From: Paraburkholderia acidicola
GTDB taxonomy: Bacteria > Pseudomonadota > Gammaproteobacteria > Burkholderiales > Burkholderiaceae
Reading direction: 5' to 3'
NCBI RefSeq assembly: GCF_002362315.1
Contig: NZ_MTZV01000006.1
Location: 620,001 to 684,000 of the forward strand
Length of the DNA: 64,000 nt
The translations under genes were made by a program, and so were the position numbers. The notes below the pieces were generated by a model that ran no database searches, was not told the origin of the DNA, and was given only the letters and a program-made list of their open reading frames with translations. This document shows positions 44,353-57,800 of this stretch, piece after piece. The stretch's first letter is position 1, and each line of letters opens with the position of its first letter.

Positions 44353-45687
44353 ATGAAATCCAGCAAGCGCAAGATCTGCCAGGTTCTGGCTCTCGCCATC
44401 TCGAGTATCAGTGCATCGGCCGCCATGGCTGCCGGCCCCCTCGTGCAAGGCGGCGGTTCGTCGCTCGTCGCACCGACGCTCGGCAACATCAGCAACACGG
44501 CCACCGAAATCGGCCTGTTCGGTACAGGCGAAGCGACGTTCACGTACTTCTCGGTCGGTTCGGGTGCCGGCCAGAACGCGTTCCTGAGCAATGCACCGTC
44601 GTTCTTCGGTACGGGCGTCACGGGCACGGTCGACTTCGCGAACAGCGATGCCGCACTGACTACGGCACAAGTCACGAACTACAACAACACCGGTCTGGGC
44701 TCCACCCAGGGTCCGCTGATCCAGATTCCGTACATCGTCACGGCGATCACGATTCCGGTGATCAACGCACCGGCTGTCACGAGCACGATCACGCCGCAAA
44801 CGACACCGAGCCAGACTCACAGCATCTCGCTGAACGATGACGACCTGTGCGGCATCTTCTCGGGCAAGATCACGAACTGGAACGCCGTAATCAACCCCGA
44901 AACTACCTCGGTCTACACCACGACGAGCAAGCCGATTACGGTGGTCTACCGGGCTGATAGCAGCGGCACGAGCGAACTGTTGACGCGCCATCTGCACGCT
45001 GTCTGCACGACAGCAAACACGGCAACCGGTGTCACGTTCGTCGATTCACTGACGTTCGCCAACACGACCGCATTCCCGTCGGGCGTACCGGCAAACTTCG
45101 TGGGCGCAACCGGTAGCGGCGGTGTCCGCACGGCTCTGCTTGCACTGCAAAGCTCGTCGGGTGCTCCGGCGGCAGCGGCCTACCTGAGCCCGGACTATGC
45201 GAACACGTTGCTCGCACCGTCGAGCTCGTCCGCGTCGCCGGCACTCGCCGTGGCCAGCCTGCGTAACAAGAACGATAACAAGTACTACGCGCCGATCTAC
45301 CAGAACGCCACGACCGCGCTGGGCACGGTTAGCGCGCCGTCCGGCGGCGTCGCTGCCGCCGATCCGACCCAATGGGTACCGGTTTCGGGCGTTGCGGGCT
45401 CGCCTTACGCAAAACTCGCCGACCCGGCCTCTGGCTATCCTGTATCTGGTACGAGCCAGATCATCGTCAGCCAGTGCTACCTGAGCTCGGCAGTTTCGAA
45501 GGCGGTTGTCGATTTCCTGACCGACCACTATACGACCGCCAGCTTCGCGTCGATCGTGCGCGGCAACGGCTTCGACACCGTCCCGACGGGCTTCCAGACG
45601 GCGATCGTCGCAGACTTCCTGAGCAACTCGAGTGGCTTCGGTCTCGACATCGGCGATGCAGGCGTTTGTGGTGGCGCCGGCCGCTAA
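44353..45687 (+). CDS. Secreted PstS-like phosphate-binding family protein (copy 2)
   Basis: 444 residues, the same length as copy 1 and largely identical in the ligand-loop motifs (GGGSSLVAP, VGSGAGQNAFL, VDFANSDAAL, YRADSSGTSELLT). Differences cluster in short stretches: APTLGNISNTATE against APTIGAVGKTGTE, KNDNKYY against TTDGKYY, and the C-terminal 40 residues. Both copies keep all apparent ligand residues, so this is a recent functional duplication. It ends convergent with the giant exoprotein gene, 115 bp away. Association with that adhesin is positional only. Confidence 0.82.
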   Translation: MKSSKRKICQVLALAISSISASAAMAAGPLVQGGGSSLVAPTLGNISNTATEIGLFGTGEATFTYFSVGSGAGQNAFLSNAPSFFGTGVTGTVDFANSDAALTTAQVTNYNNTGLGSTQGPLIQIPYIVTAITIPVINAPAVTSTITPQTTPSQTHSISLNDDDLCGIFSGKITNWNAVINPETTSVYTTTSKPITVVYRADSSGTSELLTRHLHAVCTTANTATGVTFVDSLTFANTTAFPSGVPANFVGATGSGGVRTALLALQSSSGAPAAAAYLSPDYANTLLAPSSSSASPALAVASLRNKNDNKYYAPIYQNATTALGTVSAPSGGVAAADPTQWVPVSGVAGSPYAKLADPASGYPVSGTSQIIVSQCYLSSAVSKAVVDFLTDHYTTASFASIVRGNGFDTVPTGFQTAIVADFLSNSSGFGLDIGDAGVCGGAGR

Positions 45688-45718
45688 TCTGTCTCAATCG
45701 TAGACCGCACATCTGTAG

Positions 45719-45754
45719 CGCCGCGACCTGGAGAATCGGGTCGCGGCTTTTTTT
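45719..45754 (+). terminator. Intrinsic terminator of PstS-like copy 2
   Basis: The same hairpin as after copy 1 (CCGCGACC and GGTCGCGG), followed by a run of T. It lies between the convergent ends of this gene and the exoprotein gene. On the opposite strand there is no T-tract, so it mainly serves the plus-strand gene. Confidence 0.88.
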
Positions 45755-45802
45755 GCATCGACGTAACTGCTAGGGACACACCGAATACTGCTCTACTTGC
45801 GA

Positions 45803-48800
45803 TTAGATCTTGCCCAGCCGCTCACGCTCGCCGCTACTCAAAACGGCTTGCCGATTCGGCGCTACTTGACCGAAACCCAGAATGGACACCGCACTGGACG
45901 AATCGTAGCCAACCTGCTCACGCTTGCGTTTCTTCGCGTTATCGTCGTTCGTGTCGCCGAAACCTTCCACCTGCACGGAGATTGTCCAGCGCCGTTGGCC
46001 CACTCCCGACGCGCTGTTCTTCACGATGTCCTGCGCCATCTGGCTCGCTGCCGACGCGGCCGAACTCGCTGCCGTCAGCGCCCCTGTGTTCACTGCCTGC
46101 ACTACCGGAACACCTGTCGACGCACCCTGGACCTGAATGTTGTCGACGTTCGCCACATGCAACGCGGCTACATTGAGGTTGCCCGATACGCGAATACCTG
46201 CATCCCCTGCATCCACCGTGCCGCGCGGCGCAATCAGGTTCGCGTTGCCCGGCGGCGTGCCTGGCACCGACTGCAACGTCGCTATGCCGGCGCCTGTCAC
46301 CTCCCCTCGCGCATCCACTGTGCAGTAGTGGTTTGCATCGCACACGTACTGCGGTGCCGGCGTATCGGCGGACGTCTTGGCACCCTTGCCCGCGTTGATG
46401 TCGCCGTTCGAGCTCCAGATCGTCAGGTTGCCGCCCTGCTCGGTAAAGATCCGGCTCTGTGCAAGCTGCACGCTCTGGTCGGTGAAGATGTTGATGTTGC
46501 CCTGCTCGAGCGTCAGGATGCCCATCGAACTGGGGCCGGCTATAACCTTGCCGGTGCTATCGACAACCTGCGGCGGCGCTGTGGTGCTACCCACGAGTGC
46601 CTCGCCCCCAGGGCCGAGGATAGAAATGTTGCCGCCCTGCTGCGTCTGGATCGTTGTGCTGCGCATGTCGAGGTTGCCGGTGCTGACCGGTTTGTTCGCG
46701 CCATTGCTACCCCCGCCCAGGTTGTTCGCCGTGTAGCCGAGCGAAGCAGGGAACAGCGTGTTGATTGCGTCGTACCCGCGAGCATATTGCTGGTAGTACT
46801 TGCTGGCCTGGTTGTTGTAGTCCTCGCCGACCTGTGTCAATACGCTGAACAACACCTGTTCCGCAAAGCGCTGCTGCACGTATTGTGGCAACGCCTTGAA
46901 CTTCGACCATGCGTCGGCCGCCGTGAGCGGCTGGACGGTTGGCTGACCGTTGGTGAGGCCCGTGTCGACTGTCTGGCCAGCCTCATACTGCTGCATGAAT
47001 GTGATCAGCGCCGGCGTCGTGCTCGACACCCCGGTAACCGAACTGGCCGGATCGATATAGGTCGAGACGAACGCCGCGACGTCGACACCAGGTCCCACGC
47101 CGAACAGCACATTGATGTCCGCACTCTCGTGCGGCAGGTTGGGATTATTCGCGTTACCGACTGCGTCTATACCCGATGGAGCACCGCTGGCCTGCGCGGC
47201 GGTTGTCAGCGGACCGATGTTCCTGCCAGCCTCGATATCGAAGGTACCGGGACCACCCAAGGTCAGCACGGGCACAACCGAGACCCCACTAGTCGCCTGA
47301 TAGCTCGCGTCATAAATATCGCGACCCGCGACGATACGCGTAACGTCCGACTTGCGCAGATTCTGTCCCTGGAACACCAGATTGACGATGTCCTGTCCGG
47401 CTTGAATCAACGCCGGCTTGTCAACGGCAACTGGTACAAGATTGTTGTAGAAGCCTGCGCTACTGCCGGTGGTTTGCAGGATTCCGTCGATGATGCTGCC
47501 GTTCAGGCTGTAAATGCGTACCGGCGTCGCGTCGTCCGCATGCAGGGCGCTCGTGTCATGGACGGCCAAAGTTTTTTCAGTAGCACGGGGAACATTGGCA
47601 TGAGGATTGGTTGGCGACGGCATCGCCGAAGGGTCCTCATCGAGCATTCCGAACACGGGCGCTGAACCGGCTGAAGCACTGGTCGCAAACCCGTTGAGAC
47701 TCGAGAAATTGATCGATTGATCTGCGATCAGGTTCAGGTTGCCAGATGCCGAAGGGTAGAGCTCGCCACTGGACGCTACCGTGATGCCCCCTGTAAACGC
47801 CGTCACGTTAACCGTTGCCGGCAGGATAGATGACAGATCGAGGAGCCCCGCCGACGCAACGGTGGCACCACCACCAATCAGCTCGCTATTGATTGAGCCG
47901 AGCGAGCCAAGAATCACATCACCGGTTGTCGATAAAACATTCACCGCGGAAGTCTGCGAATATCCTTGCCCATCGGCATACTGGTTGTAGTGGAACAACA
48001 GCGCATTGCCTTGCACGTACGACAGGTCGACCACGCCAGCGATATTTGCGCCCTGACGGGCATTGACATTCAGGACCCCGTCCTGCGTCGCCAGCAACGC
48101 AGCCACCGTAATCGGCGGCTGCGAGGATTGAGTGGGCACGCTGATATCCGAGCCAATCTGGCCACCTGCCGTAATCGTTCCGGTTCCCCTCGCAACAAAG
48201 TAGTCGCCGCTCAGGATGTCTCCGCCAGCCCGCACGGTCAGATTGCCGCCGCCGACCGTGACCGGGTTGCCATTACTGTCCAGGTACCATGTGGTCGGCG
48301 ATGAGGCGCCCAGATCGGAAATATTGCCACCCGCGCTGATCGACACGTTACCGCCGACGCTCATGATGCCCTGATCGAAGGCACCGAAATCTATCGACGA
48401 ACGGGAAAGCGGCACAAAAGCACCACTATTGTTGGTTGGACTCGCAGTGACCTGCATCCACTGCCACCAGAACTGGCTTGTATTGCTTCCCGCCTGCCCC
48501 GTCAGCACACCATTGGTATCCGTTGTGTACTCAAGCCCCGTGATGTCTTTCTGCGCGTGAACCGTCACGTCGCCCGCCGAGTCCGGATTTACGCTCGGCG
48601 TTACGAGTATGTCTGCGTAACCCGATCCTCCACTCGCGACCGCGGTTGCCAGCCCCAGTGCTGGCGAACCTTTCGCAGGCGCCCCACCGGCATAAATGAC
48701 ACCGGGCACGTTCGGATCCGTCGCATCGCTGCCTATGCTGTTGCCGTACAGCGCGATGTCGACCGCGGACGCAACGTCGATGGACCCCGTACCGGTGCGA

Positions 48801-51800
48801 ATCGTCACAGGCTGGACGAGCGTCCGCCCATTGGAATCGATATACGAGGTGTGTCCGCTCAGCGTAACGCTGCCGCCGGGACCCGTGGCAGGGCTCGTAT
48901 CGTTGAAGGCCGCTACCGGCTCGAGCGTCAGGGGGTTGGCGCTCCCAAGGTCTGCACCTGACACGATCCGGTACGACGAACTCTGTCCGCCCAGCAGAGC
49001 CGCATAAGCGATTGGCAACGGGTTATTCGCCGTTGCAACGTTGGCAACCGTATTCCCCGGCAGTACGCCGATGTTGACTGCGCCCGTATCTGGAACCGAA
49101 GCGGGTGCGGTGGGCGCCCAGGAAACGTTGTATGCGCCTCTAGGGTTAGAGCGAAAGCTACTGGCAACACCGAGGTAGTTGTTGAGATACACCTGCACAT
49201 AGTCAGAGAGGTAGCTGGTGTAATCGGACAAGTAAGCGGCGTAAGTATCTGCGTCGCTGTGGGCCGGTGGAGCCGGCGGAGCATCCATCGCTGTCGGCGT
49301 GCCAAAAGTTGTCACGGACGTGTTCGAATAGCCAGAGAGATAGGCCGAATATTTTGCGAGGTAGTCCGAGTACGACGAAGAACCAGAGGCAACGGGGGCG
49401 GTTGTGTTCGACGGCCCGACCTTCAGGAGATGTCCGATCTTGGACTGGCTTGCCAAAGCCAGCACGTCCTGTTGCCACGCAGTGGTGTAGGAAAGGTAAG
49501 CGGTGTAGTAGCTGGCACTCTGCCCCATCAACGGGGCACTTAGTATCGTGTTCGGGTCGAGCGATGCAAGCGTCTGAGTGCTGCCGTTTGTGAAGATCAG
49601 ATTGATTTGCGTAGGATCGTTGAGCGAAGCGAATTGCACGAACTGCTGTTCGGCCGCTGCGTACGTTCCCGTGGATGTGCCCGTGCCCACTGCGCCCAGA
49701 ATCGTCGCAACCTGGTTCTGGTAGAACCCGTCTGTGATACTCGCGTAGGCGACGAAGTTGTTCGCCGCACGGAACGTCAGCGTGGGCGCAATCGCGGACA
49801 GATAGCGGAAGTCCGGCGTGACCGTGCCGATATTGTTCGGCGCTCCCGCACCGAGGTTCCAGTTGGACAGCAGCGAGATATTGCCGCTGTTGATCGACGT
49901 GGACGGATTGTCTAGCTCGATCCCGGGTACAACGCTGAAGCTCGCCAGCTTTACGCCGGAGAACTGATTCGTGACACCACTCAAGCCTTGCTGCACGAAT
50001 CCCATCAGCGTCCCGGGCGCATTCGTCGTCGTACCGTCCTGATATCCGTAGAACGTAATGTGATCGCTGTTCGGCGTGGTCGCGACGAAATAGTCGCCCG
50101 TCAGACCCGCAAAATTGAAGCTGGAAATCCCGTTCTTGAGCTGGCTCTCCGACGTCACGGTCACGGAAACGCCGGTCGTATTCGTCAACGTCCCGATGCC
50201 GTTAGCGGTCACACCCGGGGTGTAGGTAAACGTCGCCGGCGTACTGCCCGGCACAGTGAAGGTCCCCGCGAGCAGATGGCCGCTGGCGTCATACCAGCCC
50301 GCCGGATCAATCGACCCGTCGAAGTGCTGCGCACCGCCCGTTGCATCGGTCGTGCTCCAGACCGCGTACGCTTCCACCGTAGTCGAGCGGGAACCGTTGA
50401 CGCCCGCCCCTGGTGCCAACACAACATTAACGGTTCCGTCCTGCAGCAGCGGTGCCCGGAAGTTCACGGTGCCGCCCAGCGCTGCGTCCGCGGTACCGCC
50501 CGACACGTTGATCACCGCATTGGCGCCCAGCAGGATCTTGCCCGAGTTCCCCTCGCCAATATTCTCGTAACCGTATGTCGGGTTGTACGGACTGGACACG
50601 CCCGGATCGAACACCGCGCTCGTGCCGATGTCGATCTTGCCACCCCGTTGGTTCGAACCCGTCGCCGTCGCCAGCAGCGTTCCTTCGACATCCACGCCGC
50701 TCCGGCCGTACAGGTCGATCTCACCGCCGGCCGTGCCCGACGCGTTGACCGTACCGAGAATATTGACGTTGCCGTTGGCCGTGTCCGACGCATTGCCCAC
50801 GCCACCATCGGCGGTCAACGACACTGTCTGCGCCGTCAGCGTATTGCCCGCCGACAGCGTCAGATTGCCCGACTTCGTATGCACGGTGACCGACTGATTC
50901 ACACCACTCGACGCGAGCGTCTGTGCGAGGCTATCCAGATTCGCCGCGCCGCCGGTATTGAGCGAGAACGAGCCACCCGCATTGCCGCTCGCCGCTCCGC
51001 CCTTGAGCGTGCCGTTCAGGTTCACCACCTGCTGCGGTGCCGACAGCGTCAGGCTACCCGCCGCTCCACCACCCGTTGCTCCCGAGAAATTCAGTGTCGA
51101 ACCCGTCTGCACGTCAACCGAGCCCGCGTCCGCAGTCAACGTGATTGCCCCAGCCGGTGCGTATTGCGTTGTGTCGAAGAACTGTTTCGACACGCCTGCC
51201 GAACTCACCGTCGAACCACTCCCGATCGTCAGGTTCCCGGTCGTCGCTTCCATGCCGACGTTGCCGGCTGGCGCGGCAATTGTCGCGCCGTTATCCGCAA
51301 TCGTGCCGCCGATAAAGCTCCACGCCCCGCCTGCCGGCGTGCGAGTCAGCGCCGTGCCCGCAACGTTGTTCAAGCTCAGCAGACCCGTTGTCTTCACCGT
51401 CGATGCCGAACTCGTATCGGCGAGATACAGCGGTGCGTTGAGCGTGACCGGCAATGCCCCGAAGTCAAACGTCCCGGTGTTCTGCCCGACGATGCCGCCC
51501 GTCGCATTCATCGTCACCGAGCCGAATCCGCTCAGGTTCTTGTTGCCCGCGCCGAAGTCGATTTCCTTCCCATTGACCGTCAACGTGCCTGCGCCAGGTG
51601 TCGCAGTTGCCGACGTCGCACCGGTCTCGTTCGTGAAGGCGATCTGCTGCGCGTTGAGCACCGCCGTGCCGCCGTTGCTTGCAAACGTGCCCGCACTGAG
51701 ATCGACGCTGTTGCCGAACGTCGCGTTCACATTGCCGATAAAGTTAATCGCACCCGCGCTGCGCAGGATGACCTGTTGCGCGTTCGCCAGTTGCGCAACC

Positions 51801-54800
51801 CCGGCCGCATCGAGCACGAAACCTGGCAGATTCGCTGCCGCTGCGCCCGTGTCGCCGGTGAAGGTGATCGCCGAGCCGTCCACAGTAATTGCCTTCGCGG
51901 ACAGCACCGCCGTCGGATCGACCGTCAGGTTGCCCGACGAATCGAGCGTCAATGCCTGGCCGCCCGTCAGCGTTGCGCCAGCACCCACTGCAAGCAACCC
52001 GGTACCGCTCGCGCCGGTGCGCGTCACCGTCGTCATCGCGCCGTTCGATACGCGCAACAGTGCGCCGTCGCCCGCTATCGCGATAGGCTCGTCCTTTGCC
52101 GCCGGGTAGCTGCCGCTTGCCGTGATCGCCGCGCCAGCATCGACTTGCAGGCCGTTGGCCGCGTTCGGGTCGGTGCTGTTCTGAACCGTTTTCGTCACCA
52201 GCAGGATCTCGGGTCCGGTCAGTGCGCTGCCCGTGTTGTTGGATACCACTACGCTGTCGGCAATCGGTGCGATCGTGATGCCGCTGGTCGTTGCCGTGCG
52301 CGTGCCACCGATCAACAGGCTGCCTGCGTTCAGCGAATCGAGATCGCTCGCAGCGATCTGCAGATACCCCGGCAGCGCCGCACTGCCGTTGCCGGTGATC
52401 TGGATGTCCTGCGACGCGATATCGACCTCGGCCGGTGCGCCACCTGCGCCTGCCGTCGTGTTCAGCGTTGCGCCGAGCGTCAGCGCCTTCGTCGCCGCGA
52501 GCACTAGCTGCCCACCATCGACGGGCAGCGGTGGCGTTACGTTACCGCCGCCAGCCGCGAGCGTCGGGAAGAAGCTGTTGGCGCTCGTCAACGTGTACGT
52601 CGAATACTGTTGCCAGACTTTCGACGACTGCACGTTGAACAGTGTCGGCGTCGCACTGCGGCTACCCGTGAGCGCATTCGCAAAGTAGCCCGCCGTCACT
52701 ACCGTACCGTCGGCTAGCACCTGGCTCGCACCCGGCGCCGCAGTGCCCGTCGTGCCCGATACCGTCACGCGGTATGCGTTGGGTAACGTCGCGTACTTGC
52801 CAGGCAGCAGCGTGTAGTAGCCCGCTGCCAGCCCCGGCACACCCGACAGATACACCGACTGCCCGATCGCACTGCCGGTGCCGGCCTGGCCAATGCCGAG
52901 GCTCGTGGTCTGCGTAGCGACCGTGGCATTCGCGCTAGTGGACGGCTGCAGCGTCTGCGCGAACATCGGGTCGTATGCGGCCACCGGCGACTGCGCGCCA
53001 GGCAGGATCGCATAGACGTTCGTCGCACCCACGTTCACCGGCACAGCCACACCTGCCGCGTTGCTCGCGTAGCTCACGTTGTACTGCGACAGCACATCGC
53101 GCGTGCCCCCGGTGCCCGGTACCCACTCGGCCGCCCGCAGATCGCCACCGCCGGACAGGTCGATCGTCGCGCCCTTGTTGAGCGCAACGCTGCTTCCGTT
53201 CACGCCGATGTACTTCGACGGCGGCGCGGTCACATCGGGAAGCGTAGTACCCGCCACCGGGTTGAACTGCCACTCGACGCCGTCAACCGTCGTGCCATAC
53301 GGAATGATCGTATTGCCGTTCGATACCGACGTGACGCTGCCGTCAGCAAACGTCACCGAACTGGTCGAGACGAGCGGTAACCCATTGAACTGTGTCTGCG
53401 TAGCGGTGCTGGTCGAATCTCCGACACCGAACACTAACGTACCCGACGGTGCTCGCACCGTGCCGCCCTGCGTGATGGTCGATGCATCGACGAGCAGCGT
53501 GCCGCCCGCCGACAGCGGTACGCCGGATGCGCCGTTCGAAGCGAACGTGATCGTGGTCGGGCTCGGGTTGCCCGTGGTCGGGTCCGTCGGTCCAACTGCG
53601 TCGAGGATAAACGTGCTGCCAGTCGACGGATACAGGTCCGCGGCCCGGAACGTCAGGTTACCCGGTGTGTAAAGTTCGCCGGGCTGCAGCCCGACGGCGC
53701 CGCTGCCGGGACTCGTCGAACTCAGGCGGATATCGCCGCTGCTGGTGAAATTCGCTTGCCCGAAGTTGTTTAGCTGGAACTGGTTCTCGAGATCGATGAA
53801 CGACGCGTTCACGTTCAGCGCCGCATCCGCAGCCGCTGCAACCGTGCCAAGCTTTACCACGCTGGTCTGCGTGGGCGCGACGACTGCCACATAAGGCGCA
53901 TCGATGCTTACCGTCGAACCGATCGTCGTGGACGGCAGCTGTCCGTTAGTCTGCGGCGTCACCTCGCTGGTGAGCAGCGTGCCGATCGTCGGAACCGAGT
54001 AACTGCCTTGACTGCCGGTCCCTTTCGTCAACTGGCCGAGCTGACTGCTATTGAGTGCCACGATCTGGTTTGTGTAGATCTGCACAGCTCTCGACGTGGC
54101 GATGTTGACGTCGCCGGCAAACGCGACCGGCACAGGCGTGAACGAGGTGCTGTCACCGAGCACCAGCGTCGCGATGCCGGAGCCGGTCAGGCGATCCGCG
54201 GCAAACTGGAGCACGCCGGTCGGCTCCATGTAATCGCTGGTCGCACCCGAGGGGAGCGGCACGCTGACCGGCGCCCCGGTCGCCGCAATGATGTCCTGCC
54301 CGGGCGCGAGTCCGGCGGGTACGAAATTCCCGCTCTGTTGCAGGACGAGCGAGGTTGCCGCCGGCACCGTGAGGGTTGGGCCGTTCACCTGTTGCAGCTG
54401 TATTGTTCCAGTCTGCGGAATCAGGGTAAGCGTGCCTCCCTGCGCACCACTTGCACCCGCCTGGGCGCTCAGGGTGCCATCGAAGAGCAGGCCGTAGGAA
54501 GCCGCCAGCGTAATGGAACCCGCGTCGCTCCATACCGGCTGTGACGCATACGTGCCGTTGGCCTGCAACTGGTCGAAGCTGGCCGACGCGCCCGATACGT
54601 TGATCTTCGAACCCGCTTGCGCAACCACATAGCCCGCATCGTCGGCAATCGTCACCGACCCGCCCGGCAGTACTTTCCCTGTGGTTGGCGCAAAGGTCGT
54701 CGACCCGCTCTTGACCGGTGCCGCCAGCGGATTGGTCAGAGCCACGCCGGACACATCCAGTACCGCATTCGAGCCTAGCCAGACTGACTTGCTGGTGCTC

Positions 54801-57800
54801 GTATAGTCGCCACTGATGGTGACCTGACCGGGAACGGTGTAGCGCGCGCCAATCGCCCCTTCCGCGCTCAACATGATCGAGCCACCTGGCGCAATGAGCG
54901 AGCCCAGTACCGTGACCTGTACCGGCGAACCGAGGCCGATGCTCGCGCCCGCGTCCCCTACAATCGATGCGCCCTGCCCGACGCTGACCGTCCCGACCGC
55001 GCCGTCATTCGGCGGTACCTGAACGTTCACCTCTGGTTGATTCTGGTCCTTGCGAGTGACAGCAATGTTCAGATACCCACCGCCCGTCATGGCCAGTCCA
55101 GTCGGCTGCCGGTGATAAGCGTCGAGCGTGCCGATGCTGGTCAGGCCAGCCGCTGTCAGGTCTGCACCGCTCGCTGCCTGTTGCAGCGCCACCGCATCCG
55201 GTATCAGGTTCTGCTGCGTGAGCGACACGGTCGTGCCGGGCGCAACGGTGGTGTCGTACAGTGCATTGAGTACGTAGTTGCCGAAGCCCTGCTGCGCGAA
55301 GAAGTCAGCCGGCAGCACCACGTCCCAGGCTGGTGCCGTGGCCGCGTCGCCGCCGATCTGGAATCCCGCCGCGCCCAGCGTAAGCGTGCCGCCCCCCGAG
55401 AAGCCGAAACTTCTGATCGTGCCGTTCATCGACAGGAACGGATCGGACGGGAGTTGTGCGAGGGAGTTGTCGGAGGTCACGAGCGACACGCTGCCACCCT
55501 TGCCGACGGGGATGTTGTTACTCATCAGCAACTGGCCGTTCGCCTGCATCTCTCCGCCACCCGACACATCGAGCACGCTACCGCCCTGCAGGTCGATGTG
55601 CCCTTGCGCGGCGAGGCTGATGCTACCGCCGTTGATGTACTCGCTATTACCCGGCGTCGTGCCCGGTGCGGCATCGACGTCGTTATTCACCCACTGGCCG
55701 GCCACGTTGATCTGCCCCGTCGGTGTGACCGTGATGTTGCCGCCGCTCGAAATCGTCACCTTGCCCGATGGAACGACCACGTCGCCGGCAACCGTCGCGT
55801 TACCGCCATAAGCAGCAGAAAGCGTCACCGACCCGCCCGGCTGCAAATTCAGCTTCGTGCCTTGCGCGACGACGAAACCCTTGCCATTCGTTTTGTCGCC
55901 GGTGACATTGAGCGTCGCAAAACCACCCGAGTTAAGCGTATCGACCGGCACCACCATCGTGGCCAGCACGTTGTCCGGATCGGTCGCCGGTAGCGCATTC
56001 AGTGCGGTCGTGTTGAACGGGGTATCGATGGAAAAACCCGCTATCAGATCGTCGAGTTGCGGCGCCGTGTCTTGCAGGACCACCAGATTCAATTCGCCCG
56101 ATGGCGGACCGGCAGGGCTATTTTGTGTCAGGTTAATCAGCGTCCCGGCTGCCAGCTTCGGATCGGAACCCAGGTTGAAGGTCCCTCCTGTCGGCAGGCT
56201 GTTGCCCTGTACCTGCTTCGAACCACCAAACGCCTCGGCCGTAATGGTGCCGTCGAGTACCAGCGACTGTGTCGCGTACAGATCGAGCGTCCCCGCGTTG
56301 CCACCGACAATGTAATCCGGCTGATAGACGCCGCCCGTCGTCAGCGGGTTGTACCAGGTCTTCGTGACCTGCCAGCGCGGATGACTCTCCACGAACTCAC
56401 CCGCAACCCCGACATACGTGTCGTACGGACTCGCCTGGCCGATCGGCACGATCGCGCCATTCGCATCGACGAGACGCGTCGTGTTGACCATCCCGCCGTC
56501 GTAGTGGACGTATCCGCCATTGAGGTTCATCGACGAACCGCTAGCGGTCATCACCTCGTTGCCAGACAGTATGATCGTGCCGCCGTTGACCAGCAGTTGA
56601 TCGACACTACGTGGTATCAGGCTCACATACCCCGACAGGTTCAGGATCGGGCTGCCCACCCACTGCAAACCGTTGCTGTTCGTCCCCGTGAGCGTGCTGT
56701 CGACCACGACATTCTTCAGGCCGAATAGAAAGCCGCTGCGCAGCAGCGGCGAATCGGCAAGCTCGTTCTGGCCGATGAGCGGAATCGTGACCAGCGTCTG
56801 CGCGATCGGCAGTTCGGTGTTCGCAATGCCGGACACATCGATGATCGCCCCATCGTCCACGTAGATGCGCCCGGGCACCGCAGTTTGTCCCACAGGGGTC
56901 GCATAGCCGGCCAACGACTGTGTCAACGCGTTAACGGACACAGTCGAGCCCGGCGCCTCGATGAGCGACCCGCCCTGGAACCAGACCGAGGCCGCCGTCA
57001 TCGTGATGCCACCGGGTGTGAAAACCGTGCCTGGTGTCGACGTTGCCGTCTGGCCGTTGTTGTCGGGCATCACGGTGGTCACGGAGCCGGGTCCGAAGGT
57101 CAGGAGACCAGCACGGTGCGCGTTGGTCGCAACACCCGGTCCGTTCCCTACGACGGTGGAGAAACCTGGGTAGGTCTTCTGCAGCGGATTATTCGAGTCG
57201 TACTCGTCGACAGTCGAGATATTGATCGTGCCCGGTGTATTGACGCTCGTCGTCACGCCGACCACGCCGTTCTGCGCCACCCGACTGCCCAGCAGGTTCA
57301 CGTTGCCGCGTGCGGCCTGGACAATACCGGTGTTGGTCAGCGTCCCTGCGGGCGTGATGTCGACGTTCGAACCGTTCTGTACCTTGATAACCTGCCCGCT
57401 CAGTTCGGGCAGCAGCACCTGCGGATTGTTCGTCCCACCTTTATTCGGCGTGACACTCACGCCGACACCCGCCGCGAGCACAACCTGACCTGCTGTGGCA
57501 GTAATGCTGCCGCCGTTGGTCACGTTGGGTGCAGCGACCATCACAAAGCCGCCGTCGCTGGCGTTACCGTTCGTGTGAGTGGTAATCGACGCACCCGGCT
57601 GGATCGTGATATCGCCGGGAGCCTGATACGTACCCAGTGGGATGGTTTGGGCACCGAGACCCAGAATCTCATTCGGCACACCAGACGCCGACGGTATATT
57701 GCTCGAACTCCCCGCCTCCGGATTAGCCAACCCTCCCGATACCCCTGGCAGCACATTCAAAAACAGCTGGTTGCTGGCAACAATGCCCGCCGCGCTCTGT

